From Solea solea (Eukaryota; Chordata; Actinopteri; Pleuronectiformes; Soleidae): DNA of 64,000 nucleotides. The notes under the pieces are model-generated. The model saw only the letters and a program-made list of their open reading frames with translations, did no database searches and had not been told where the DNA came from. Position 1 is the stretch's first letter. Every line of letters starts with the position of its first letter. Shown piece by piece: positions 28,201 to 38,159 of this stretch. The DNA is taken from NCBI RefSeq assembly GCF_958295425.1, contig NC_081141.1, positions 18,161,680-18,225,679 of the forward strand, read 5' to 3'. Both the position numbers and the translations under genes were made by a program.

Positions 28201-29417
28201 CTCTCCAGCTTGACTCCAATCACCAGGTTAGCTTTTACGTTATGCTGTTAAGATATTGTTGTTGAATACAACAACATGCAACATGCAGCAGAACCCACAA
28301 GTTTGAGGATCACTTCTGCTCAATATGAAACTCACCACAGACGGGTGTTTTACCTCGTCACTCATTCCAAGCTTCACTTTTTCATTGGCAGTATCAAATT
28401 CACCACCATATCTCATACTGAGGTAACAAAGTCACAGGAGTGAAGGCACATTAATATTTGCACACAATACACTAAAGCTGTGGTGTGTAATATTTGGTGA
28501 GGTTTATTTTATCGTTGATAATATTCTGCCTCAATTTGTAGCAGTGCGGACGCAGCTGGGGCGAGAAACACTTCTAATTAAAATGCTGAATTACCGGGGG
28601 CTTTGGAATAGGGCGGTTCACTTCTGAGACGTGGGCACTTTCTTTGTGTTTTCAGTCACATTCCAAATTGTTAGCATCTGTCTCTCTTTACAAGCAGAGT
28701 GTTGCTGTTGTCTCGTCATTCAACAAGTCACCTCCTGTGTGCAGCGCGGAAATGTCACTAGGGGAGCACAAGATCAAACACAGAGTCGTGTGGAGCTGTA
28801 ACAGACGTGTTTATATTTAAACGTTACGCACTACAGTTTTAAAAGACTTCACAGGGAATGTCACAAGAATGAAAAAAGTTGTTGGTGGATTATGGTATAT
28901 GCACCAGCAGCGACGTTGATTCTTCATTTGCATCCCTCCTTTGCAGATTGAGTTTCTGAATTCAGTCATCATTGACCTTCAGAGGAAGAACGAGGAACTC
29001 AAGGGCAAACTGGAGACGATGGCAGCTGCTGCCCTCAATGGGAATAATCCAAACGAGCAGGATAACTATGACGGGTAAGCGCCACTCACAGCACATTTTC
29101 TCACACTTGCATTACACCAGTTGTGTGGCAGCTTTTCATGTTTTTGCAAGACATACCTACGTACCGAGCTGCTTCCTTTTCTCCGCAGCAACGGAGAGGA
29201 ACCCGTGAAGAAGAAGCCTCCCCCTAGGCTCTTCTGCGACATCTGTGACCGCTTCGACCTCCACGACACAGAGGAATGTCCCACGCAAATGCAGATGCCC
29301 GACTCGCCGCCTCACACCACCTACCATGGCAGTAAGGGCGAAGAGCGACCCTACTGTGACATCTGTGAGGTCTTTGGCCACTGGACCGATTCCTGTAACG
29401 ATGACCAGACCTTTTAA
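10235..29417 (+). CDS. clip1: CLIP1 (CLIP-170), microtubule plus-end tracking protein, complete
   Basis: Coding exons: 10235-10325, 10874-11460, 12531-12655, 12737-12959, 13070-13267, 13410-13501, 13661-13721, 16069-16173, 17285-18187, 18363-18479, 18569-18626, 18702-18785, 18880-19036, 19289-19454, 19576-19791, 21118-23571, 24309-24446, 24598-24704, 24943-25063, 25188-25240, 25417-25437 (microexon), 25815-25932, 26299-26443, 26822-26874, 28947-29074, 29189-29417. Phases agree throughout: 6,750 nt, 2,249 residues. CAP-Gly 1 is near residues 56-122 and CAP-Gly 2 near 221-290, each with the GKNDG tubulin/EB-binding motif, separated by Ser/Thr/Pro/Ala-rich linker. A heptad-rich coiled coil fills roughly residues 340-2130. 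Two zinc knuckles follow ([15 protein letters not shown] and [14 protein letters not shown]), ending in DDQTF. The family tracks growing microtubule ends, dimerises through the coiled coil and recruits dynactin through the second knuckle. The start codon begins the [15 protein letters not shown] segment, which matches the family N-terminus. The coiled coil is much longer than in human CLIP1 because of the exon at 21118. Confidence 0.96.
13722..16068 (+). other. clip1 intron 7, no feature recognised
   Basis: This 2.3-kb intron is AT-rich. Mammalian CLIP1 can carry a short 11-residue alternative insert at this junction; I looked for an equivalent exon and saw no convincing one. An open frame at 15214-15402 on the minus strand has no recognisable content. 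Confidence 0.55.
16174..17284 (+). other. clip1 intron 8, no feature recognised
   Basis: This 1.1-kb intron is AT-rich. It contains short open frames on both strands but no domain-like translation, repeat head or RNA-like fold that I can identify. Confidence 0.5.
19792..21117 (+). other. clip1 intron 15, no feature recognised
   Basis: This 1.3-kb AT-rich intron precedes the giant exon. A frame open through the end of the intron (about 20974-21117) simply reads into the exon; its hydrophobic translation ends at the splice acceptor and is not part of CLIP1. Confidence 0.55.
21118..23571 (+). other. clip1: Giant clip1 coiled-coil exon (818 codons)
   Basis: One uninterrupted exon of 2,454 nt lies between a clear acceptor (tttctccag) and a gtactc donor. 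It encodes residues about 1062-1879, all charged heptad sequence rich in Glu, Lys, Leu, Gln and Ser, with no other domain. Recurrent short motifs such as EKxDL and LxxEKExL suggest growth by internal duplication. It accounts for essentially all of the extra length relative to the human protein. Confidence 0.85.
25417..25437 (+). other. clip1: 21-nt clip1 microexon
   Basis: Between exons 25188-25240 and 25815-25932, a pyrimidine-rich tract and AG (ccttttaaag) are followed by 21 nt and a gtaccc donor. The flanking exons join in phase with or without it; inclusion adds seven residues and reads SLPNNAF across the junction. I recall a mammalian CLIP1 isoform with SLPSNTL-like residues at the same point, which supports a conserved alternative exon, but that is memory and not a search. 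Confidence 0.7.
26875..28946 (+). other. clip1 intron 24, with poly-G tract and a repeat copy
   Basis: The intron holds a G-homopolymer at about 27569-27582 (minus-strand C run). At about 28670-28850 it carries a repeat that recurs in the same orientation at 33985-34145 inside lrrc43. No coding exon is seen: the upstream exon ends ...DGQ and the downstream exon begins IEFLNSV, which are adjacent in the family. Confidence 0.55.
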
Positions 29418-30540
29418 AGCCTTTTTTAACCCTCGTTCGCACAATCACTACATTTGCACATGATGTTCGATGACGCAGTTGTTTTGGGGTTTTTACATTT
29501 GTGCGTGTGTGCTTTCTGTGTGCTTGTATTTGCCAAGCATTTTTCTTGTCTCCACCAGCCGCCACACGCTCTAACAAGTGAAAAGCCTCCTCGGTATATC
29601 TCCTCTAAAATCCACACATCCAGAAAAAGCATACATCGGATAACTTAACAGTTTGTGTTTGTATTGTGAAAGAATTTTGGGGGGGGGGGCTGCGATCGCT
29701 TCGAAAAACCTGCATTTGTGTGAGCGGAAACTGTGGGTGGACTTAATGTTGGAAAAGCAATGGTTTACGAATCATGTAATTTATCAATATCCTATCAAAA
29801 CTGTTTGCACAGCTTGTCGGGGACAACAGAGCTAATATAATCATTAAAGGTCTCGAAAACTGTAAATTACTGGATTAAATACAAATATTGTGTGCAAATA
29901 ATTGGTGAGCTATAGTTTATTTTTTTATGCCTGGAAATACAGTGTACTCTTGAACGGTTTGATATATCTGTGTTATTTTGTGAATGGGGGTGTGTGTTGC
30001 TCCTACATGAGGTTCTGCAGGTAGGAGACCAGAGTTGTTTGGCTTTAATAGGAGCTTCTTTTCACGGTCTTGGCGAAGAAAACCAAAGCAAAGAAACAGT
30101 CATGCTAAAGTACTTCCCGCTTACTGTCAGCCCTCAGTTCCAGTAAAATGGCCTCAAGTTTCCCTGTATTTGCAAAAATTTCATTTCTGTATGAAACGAT
30201 TAAATTCCCTTAATTTTTTTTTGAATGTCTGTATTAAAAAAAATATTAGAAATTTATGTTTAAATTAAAAATTGGATACATTTTAAAGTGCACCACGTGC
30301 AGTCTCTTGTGTTTTACACCCTGTTGTATGTAACACCTGTGTCGCAGTCATTCCATTCATCTTTATATTTTACACCAAGTCTCGGAACACAGTTCCCAAT
30401 TCAACTAGTACTGGATTTAAATCAGTTTCAGTTCAACCTTTGTATTGCAGGTTTCAGAAACCTCTGATTTTCGTTTTGCCATTTTAGTAAAGCAGCATCC
30501 CCCAACACCCCACATGAATTTACAGTACATCAGGAGAGCA
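29418..30540 (+). terminator. clip1 3' UTR and intergenic gap
   Basis: After the stop come AT-rich non-coding sequence, a G run at about 29681-29690 and candidate polyadenylation hexamers (ATTAAA near 29843 and near 29872). Which one is used cannot be told from sequence. No gene is seen before lrrc43. Confidence 0.4.
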
Positions 30541-30720
30541 TGATCAGAGGCGATCCTAGATTCTGGGGGGGCCCCGGGCAAAGAAGCTTATTGGGGGCCC
30601 CCCAATTTTGTACGCAAGTACAGTAATGAAGTTTTGTGCTTTATTACATTACAACACAGAATATCATGATGTATGCGCAACAAAACAGGACAAAATTATT
30701 ACAGTATTTGTAACTTACAA
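30540..30720. repeat. Degraded interspersed repeat near the lrrc43 3' end
   Basis: The plus strand reads 'gaggcgatcctagattctgg', then a G/C-rich stretch (gggccccgggcaaag), then 'gcttattgggggccccccaa'. I recognise this sequence type as repeated in teleosts, probably a non-autonomous DNA element, but the family name is uncertain. The minus strand contains AATAAA (complement at 30640-30645), usable as the lrrc43 polyadenylation signal. Confidence 0.45.
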
Positions 30721-30854
30721 ATTGTAAGCATGAGCTTTCTACACAAACAAAAGAGAAAACCTAATATTTTGCATTACTATGATCTGTTTAAATGAGTCCT
30801 ATTGCATTTTGCCGTTTTAACGTTAATCTCACTTGTTTCTACAACGCTGGCCTT

Positions 30855-33800
30855 TTAAGACGTTTGCTGTGAGAACATGAGTCGCTGGTGAGCTTCAGAT
30901 GCAGAATGCCACTTCTCCAGCTCCACACTGAACTCCATAGTCACCAGTGGGACGGACACAGTGTTGTCTGCATGGGCGTCCTCGTCATAGTCCCGTTCTC
31001 CTTTTCCTTTACCTACACAGCAACAACAGCGTCAAACAGGATTCAGGACATTATGCAGAAGGATTAAATGTGAGACATGGTGCTTTCTAATTATCTGATG
31101 ATTCTGTTATTAACCTTTTGACCACACTGTTCCATGTTTTTGTCCTGCACTGCTGCCTCCTCTCCGCTTTGATTCTGTGTCCTCCTTCCTCTTGTCCTCT
31201 TTAATTTTCTTTCCCAGATCCTGTGGCTGAGTGACAAACACATCCATAAATGTGACGTATAATAACGTTGGCTGTTTCATAGGTTAATTTTTACTGTTTC
31301 ATGCACAGCTTCGACCTCAGACTCTGTGTGCAGGATTTCAGCTTCACAGATGACATGGAGCTTGTGATCTCCTTTGATCAGGCTTTGCAGGGGGACGTGG
31401 ACGCTTCCTAGGTTTCTTCTGATGGGAGCGTCCTGGACCAGCTCTGGAACAGATTTCTTCTTCTTGTCTTTAGACTTTTCTTTGGTGGAACCCGCTTTTA
31501 TTGGAGACTAATAAAGACACCAAAGATATTCGATTTAGATCTTTTCACATGGGCTGATCTTCCTAAATCTAAATCTTAAACTTAAATCATGCGACAAGAA
31601 ATATTGCATTTTAAAATAAATATCACCTTTAAAAATGTGCATTAGGAGCTTAAAAACTCATGGAAGTCATGTTACAACATGTGGACATTAGCTGTCATTG
31701 TGCAAAGTCTGATGATGCTGAAGCGAAGCAGAGTGAAATTACAGAGGTTTTAGTGAAGAGATGCCTAGGCGACTCTATAACACTATCTGTCATTTAAGAT
31801 TACTATGGGTAAAAAATTATTAAACCCATTTAATTTTATTTACGTCTAATAAAAACTTGTTTTGAATAAAAAAAATAAAAAATGTTTAAAAAATCAATAT
31901 ATTTGGGGCATTTTTCTCTGGAGCATCAGAGACAACTCTGAGCTAGCTTCTTCCGTTCGTTTGTCAGAAGGGCAAATGCTTAGTTTGTCGAATTTGCCCT
32001 TCTCCAATCAAAACAAGCTAATGGCTGTTTGGAATGACCAATCAGACCAGGAAGAGGCCCCAAAGCATGCTGGGAAGTCTTGTTCTCTGTTAGAAGCGGC
32101 TTTGTTCCGGTGAAAACAGCTTGTTTTGCTCAACAACAAAGGTAAGACAACATTTCTGGTTGTATTTCTTGAAAGTGAGTTGTTGTTTTGCTCTTATTTT
32201 GCGGCTGAATCCAAGAGTTTTGGTCGTGGAGTGATATAAATGATATCATTGGAATCGAGCAGACATGTTGTTTTTTTCAACATGAGGCGCTGATTCTCTG
32301 GTGCCGCTTTTAAATGTTTACGCTGTTATGGTGTTTTTGGCTTGTGTTGGTTCGATTACTTGGTGTTTAGTCTGTGTTTGGTGAACATAGGAATGGTTTT
32401 TATGAGCTTTTAGCCGAGTTTCTGAGCTTTCTGTGGGTATGCAGCATATCAATATTGATCAAAGGTAAATATGCCTTTGATTAATGTGCGTCACGGAGCA
32501 TATTTTTGCCCCCGGTATCGGGGGCTACCAGGGGCTAATACCAGGAAGAAGAGGTTTTATTGACAGAAATCCATAGCATTGTTTGTAAAAGTTCCTTAGA
32601 ATAAGCCTATTTTATGTACTTTAACCTTTGCTGAGGCTGTCATCATGTGCCATCATTATCTGAAGCAGTCCAAAAGGACAAACCTGCAACAATTTTGAGT
32701 TATGAAGTAGAAGATTACTAATAAAGAAAGACAAAACCATGTGTGGGAAGGCCAATGATAGTCCCTGCTAGTGTGTGCGTGTGTCCTTAGAGTGGACTCA
32801 ATTGTTGCAAAATTCCTAGAGACACCAGTCGGAGTCTTCTGAGTAAATGGAGGCGTTGTGGAGTTGAAGGAGCCTCTGATGAGGGGTGAAATGTCTTCAA
32901 CTTGACTCAAGCTGGTCCACTTCTCTACAGCTGACCCCTGAAGATGACTATGACCTGGATGAACCTTCACAGAAGATGCTGTCTAATTTAATTATTGTCT
33001 ATTGTCTCATTGAAACATATTCAAGCAAGTGAGTGTTTGAGAAAGGTGAGGAGAGGTGCAGAAACGTCTCTCACATCTCTCCCTTTTCCGCCTTTTCTCT
33101 CCTTGACTTTTTGGCCTGGTTTGGCTCCTGGTAAATCTTCAGCAGCTGCTGGCCATGACAGGACCTGAAATATCAAACGCCAAACAAACGGGAATCTTTA
33201 CACATTCTGCATCGAAATGTTTCAACCGACCCCCCCTTATACCTTTTCCTCTTCAATCCTGAGATAAAATCCTCCTTTGAGGAATTTCTTCAGTCCTGCC
33301 AGATCACGAACAATATGAATGCGCGTGTCACTGAAGTCCATGATCTCGGACCACACCAGCTGACGTGTGCTGTGTCTCGACACTGCAGAGGTGGAAAATC
33401 ATACATGCATCATCAAAATACACACACATTAACAGCAATGCAAACACAACAATTCAGGCGTGTGCGAACCAGAGACGCCACAATTGGAGGAATGTTAACA
33501 AAGAAGGTGCAGATTGAGTGGCAAGTGAAGAAAAGAGTTTGACACATCATAGATAATCTTGATAACAGATCAGTTGCATCATCCGGTTTCCTCCGCTGAC
33601 GTTTAGTCCTCAGGCAGCTGAGTAAGTTCTCGAGAAACTGGTAATCACTACAAACTTTTAATCGCGACAATTTTTAAACGTCTACTTTCAACAACGTCTT
33701 AACTTGTTGGTTCCCTATAGCTACAGGTCTGAAATTACCATGTCCATATGTTTCTGGCTCGGATTTCTCTCTTTGACAGTTCCAGTCTGATTGTGGATCA

Positions 33801-34408
33801 GTGTCACTGGAGTTGTCTTCTGCCACATGTGTGGAGTCAAAGCTTAAGTCATTGTCAACTTTCTGTGAAGAAAAAAACACAGTTCAGATTTATAATGTAA
33901 TGAAACATCTTTTATTTCCCCACGGTTTCATTTTCATTGTTTATTTGTTCATTGAAAAATGAACTCGTAGGCACCGAATTTGTGTTTTCAGTCCCGCTCC
34001 AACCTGTTTACAGTCGCCTCCGTTTTACTAGCACATGTCTGTCATCAAACAAATCACTTCCTGTGTGCTTAATCAGCACGAGCATGAGGTTTGAATTTAA
34101 CAGACATTTGTTTATGTTTAAAAGTTACACACCACGGCTTTAATCATTGCCTTTTTACGTGACATTTACATCACAGATGAGTGACAGAATGATGTGTAGG
34201 AAGGATTCAGCACCGTGCTCTGATGACTGAAGAACTCGTATGAGACAAAATAGCTGTAGGTGACAACGGGAAAGTCAGTTGCTTTTTCATTTCCACTCCT
34301 CAGTGGGTCTGGGATTCCTTTCACTCTGCCCACGGTGACTGTGGCTGAAACCTGATCCACGATCAGATCTGTGCAAAAGTAAATGACCCTGATATTACTG
34401 AAATGACA

Positions 34409-34464
<56 letters not shown>

Positions 34465-34496
34465 ATATATGTGTGTGTGTGTGTGTGTATATATAT

Positions 34497-34538
<42 letters not shown>

Positions 34539-37500
34539 ATATGTGTATGTGTGTGTATATATGTATATGTATATATATATATACACACACACACACATAT
34601 ATATATGTATGTGTGTGTATATATATATGTATATGTATATATATATATGTATATGTATGTATATGTGTGTCATTACCACTCATCTTCGCCAAGCCTCTGA
34701 AACACTGTTGTTGCTCAAATGAGATCCATGTGGTGTCCAGGCAGGAGAGCTGTGGGAGACTGTCCACAGTGAGGCCTGGGTAGGAGGGCGCGAGGGTGAA
34801 GGGGTTTCCCTCCAGCACCAGTCTCTTGAGGCGGGGGAGCGTCTTTAAGTCTCCTAGGAGAGCCTTCTGCTCCTGAAACTCACAATCACCGAGGTCCAAA
34901 CACACCAGTTGAGGCCTGAGGTGCAGAGAGAGGATTTACAACAGGAAGAGCAGAGCAGAGGGAGAAGCTGATCATTTTAAATCACTTCTCAATACCCATT
35001 TTTTCAGATTTCCCTTTGTGTGATGTTCTTTTATCTTTTTCTTACCCAGGTTTTAGTGTTTTTAGTGTTCAGCACTTTAGCAGGATAACTGTTTCTGGTC
35101 CCCGCCCACCTCTTCGCTGCCACTGTATACACACAAACGCTTCCTCAGTCAGGCCTGATAGTATTGCTTGACTGAAGCATTTTCGTTGGCTTTCGACCCA
35201 GTATGAGATGTGGTTTTATCTGTTTTATAGTTTTATTGTATAACTTGTTTATTTGTGTTGTTAGTTTTACTTTCTACAGTATTTTATTGTATCTTTTATT
35301 GTTTGTTCATAGGTCTATTGGTTCTGATGCTTTCATATTTTATTCGTCTTATTTACCTCTGATGTACAGCACTTTGTTTTAGCTGTTGTGGTTTTTAAAG
35401 TGCTTTGGACTTGATTGAATAGGAAGGTTGGTGTAGTGGTTAGCACCACTTTGCAGCATGAAGACCCAGGGTCACGACCCCCTTAGAACAAGGGGCTTCA
35501 GGTTCCACAACACTTCAAAAACATGCAGATTTGGGGATTAGGTAAATTGGACACTGGTTTGACCGTAGTTGTGAGTGTGAGAGTGAATGGTTGTTTGTCT
35601 ATGTTGCCCTGTGATGGACTGGCGACCTGTCCAGGGTGAACCCCGCCTTTTGCCCTATGTCAGCTGAGATTGACATCAGTAATCCCCCCCCTCCCAGTCA
35701 AACCCACAACCTCTGGCTTGAAAGACAACTTGCTCTACCACTGAGCTACCGTAATATAATATAAAGCTGTAGTTTAAAATAAATACTCATAAACACATCA
35801 CAGAATAATGTCCTTAAAAACACAAATTTTACACACTTGTGTGATTGTGTAAATAGTAAAGTCATGGCCTCTGTTTGGAGAAAGCACCACAGTGAAGAGT
35901 GACACACAAAGAAACTATGACATGTGAAATAGGCCTGAGGTAGAAATGTGATGGTCTGACTTCCTGTCAGTGTCAGCGTCAATATTACTATTACCAATGT
36001 CTTCCAGAGAGATTAGAGGAGTCACCATTGCGACCAAGAGGGTTTGAACTCAGGCCAAGGTGCTGGAGGTGAGGGTGCTTGTCCCTGGTGAGACTGATCA
36101 GATGAGGCAGCCAGTTGGCATGCAGCTCCAAAACCTTTGATATAGAAAAAAAAACATCTGTCAATCAAATAATCATGATTACATCATAATAACATGTACA
36201 CTTTCTGCCAGTGTCATTAAAGGAATATTACAGCAGCAGCAGAAGCTCATGGGATGTACGTATGTAATCGGAAAAGACGCAGAGAGTTTTTTAGCGTCAC
36301 ACTGACCCAGAACTGTGACTCACCTTCAAAGTTCTGGGAAGGTTGTCTGCAGGGACTTCTGAGATTTTATTGGCACTCAACACCAAATCCTCCAGCTTAG
36401 AGAACTTTAATAGGCCTTTGTCAACAACTGACACCTGCACACAAGGTTAGAAGAGTTTTTATTTAGTTTTTTAAAATGAGTTGGTTTTTATTAGTTTCTA
36501 TGTTTTGTAAATGTTTAGTTTAGTTTTTAGTCGTTTTAGTGTTAGTATTTGTCAGGTGTGTCATAAAAACCCAGCGAAATGTAATTTTAACTCTTAGAAC
36601 ATAGAGCATTTAGTCTCCTTTTTTCCATTACTATGTTTAAACATATATACAGAGGCCTTGTGTGTCTTCCATCCTTTTTTTCAGCACAGACTAAAGGCCA
36701 TCTGATTCAATTACTTTTTTCCCTCATTCTGATGCTCGGTTTACAACTACATGCCTAAATGCATTGCGTTGCAGTGATTGGCTGATTAGATATTTGTGTT
36801 AATGAGCAGATGAACAAGTGTACCTAATAAAATGGCCGGTAAAATACTTTATTTATGTATGACCATGTGCAAACAACATTCTTTATGTTTTCAAAAGTGA
36901 AGCGAATCACTTGAGAAACACTTGAAGGCTCATTGCAGAAGATCAACACACTTACACCTTTATCCACGATGTGCAGTGTCGTGAAGTATTTGTAAATGAA
37001 GTCCTTGTGCAGGCGCTCGGGTGAGAGCACAGCCACTTCTCTCAGTCCAGAAGCTTGAGGACTCCATGACACGTCATGGTGCCACGGAGAGTGAGGACAG
37101 TTCAGCAGATCAAGGAGGGCATCTGTGTCCTCTGTCTCTGCTCCTTCTGTGCCACATGTGGATTTCCTCTGATGACATAATAATCGCTACGTTTATTGAT
37201 ATTCAATCAAAAGATAAACAATGCAACAGTAAACATTATTGCTGAATCACCGTATATATGCACACACAGAAACTGAAAAAACTGAGCTTTTGCAGGGACT
37301 TGAAGCTTAGTAATTTAAGTCTGCCAGTCTAGACAGCTGTGCTTTGGCCACATGGGCTGTCTTTCTAGAAAGAGGAGGTCTCGGGCCATGTTTTCATGAC
37401 ATTAAGTGGTGGGCCGCATGTAATCGATTGGGGGGCCACATGTGGCCCGTGGGCCACCAGTTCGACACCTCTACTCTACACCAACCGTGTGACCCTAGTT

Positions 37501-37755
37501 ATGAAATTACATGTATTTATGTATCGTCTTTTGTCTTTCATATCTGTATCATGATATTTTGATCATCTGTCTGTCTCGACCATTTCCTACTTGAAAAGCT
37601 TCTTTCTTTTCTTAATCTCAAGGGTCTTTTTCCTACTTATAGAAAGTAAATAAAAAAAACAGACTCACCCAGCTGCCACGTCCACAAGGAAAGTCAGTGA
37701 GACACAGGAGGCGAATGAGCTTCTCTAGCACAGCAGAGACTGTGTTTGAGCTCAT
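30855..37755 (-). CDS. lrrc43: LRRC43, leucine-rich repeat-containing protein 43, complete
   Basis: Twelve coding exons in transcript order: 37755-37669, 37168-36956, 36434-36324, 36134-35995, 34915-34677, 34368-34214, 33862-33739, 33382-33243, 33164-33075, 31507-31295, 31220-31115, 31012-30855. They total 1,776 nt (591 residues) with all phases consistent; human LRRC43 is about 656. The N-terminus [19 protein letters not shown] leads into DFPCGRGSW. Leucine-rich repeats follow: [62 protein letters not shown] and [17 protein letters not shown]. The second half has no repeats and includes a Lys-rich charged stretch ([11 protein letters not shown]). No signal peptide or membrane segment is visible. 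The molecular function is unknown; family expression suggests ciliated tissue. Identity rests on repeat layout, FPCGxGSW, and position beside MLXIP and CLIP1. It is tail to tail with clip1 and head to head with the first cytokine-like gene. Confidence 0.85.
31508..33074 (-). other. lrrc43 intron 9 with a retroelement-tail fragment
   Basis: This 1.6-kb intron has no coding exon. At about 32840-32965 it contains 'gcctctgatgaggggtgaaa' and 'gatgactatgacctggatga', which recur in similar form at 59425-59510 and are common near retroelement remnants in fish. Confidence 0.5.
33985..34145. repeat. Repeat copy shared with clip1 intron 24
   Basis: The end of this segment (aacagacatttgtttatgtt followed by taaaagttacacaccac) matches the segment at about 28800-28845 (acagacgtgtttatatttaa, acgttacgcactac) in the same orientation. 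The body also shares 'cacttcctgtgtg' with 'cacctcctgtgtg'. Family unknown. Confidence 0.6.
34412..34671. repeat. Compound TG / TA microsatellite in lrrc43 intron 5
   Basis: A (TG)n run at 34412-34456 passes into mixed TA/TG and (TA)n tracts up to the donor-proximal end of exon 34677-34915. The last repeat base is only about six bases from that exon's donor on the minus strand. The long open frames it creates on both strands are artefacts. Confidence 0.95.
35418..35760 (+). repeat. tRNA-headed SINE, head plus body
   Basis: The head 'ggtgtagtggttagcaccac' with 'cccagggtcacgacccc' resembles the A and B boxes of a tRNA-derived promoter. The body contains 'ccctgtgatggactggcgac' and 'cctgtccagggtgaaccccg', the same family as 5270-5430. 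It is followed by 'ggcttgaaagacaacttgct' and 'accactgagctacc', which looks like an inverted second tRNA-like head. It lies in lrrc43 intron 4. Confidence 0.7.
37380..37485. repeat. Interspersed repeat end in lrrc43 intron 1
   Basis: The segment 'gggccgcatgtaatcgattg' ... 'ggccacatgtggcccgtggg' ... 'ccaccagttcgacacctct' is a sequence type found in many copies in fish genomes, probably the end of a hAT-type DNA element. The family call is from memory. Confidence 0.5.
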
Positions 37756-37936
37756 GTCTGTCCACAGTAGCCGCTGTGAGACATTTTGTCCCACAGATGT
37801 CCCAGTATTCAGAGAAGCTACAGATCCACTCTGTCTTGGATACTGCAGGTGCTTTAGGCAAAAGAACTCAAGTGTCCGTTTACTGTTTGTCGGTTTCCCG
37901 GCAACAGCTGGAGCTCACTTAGTGTGGACCACATCC

Positions 37937-37990
37937 ACTCAGTGTGTGTGTGTGCGTGTGCGTGTGTGTGTGCGCGTATGTGTGTGTGCA
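37937..37990. repeat. TG-rich microsatellite upstream of lrrc43
   Basis: An interrupted (TG)n with CG steps lies about 180-235 bp upstream of the lrrc43 start codon. Confidence 0.85.
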
Positions 37991-38159
37991 GGTGATGCAG
38001 ATTGTTTGAAATACGGAAATCAAACACGCATGATGTTTTGTCTTCTTTCAGAAGATAAAAAGCAAATGGGAAAGCCAACTTTCGTCACTGGACTGGGACA
38101 CTTCATGTCATACCTGTGTTTTTCCTGGGGAATTCATCATCAGCATAGCAATTAAAAAC

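Noticed and set aside
34166..34905. Long open frames on both strands with Thr-His / Cys-Val / Tyr-Ile runs
   Set aside because: They are translations of the TG/TA microsatellite; only the part at 34677-34915 on the minus strand is a real lrrc43 exon.
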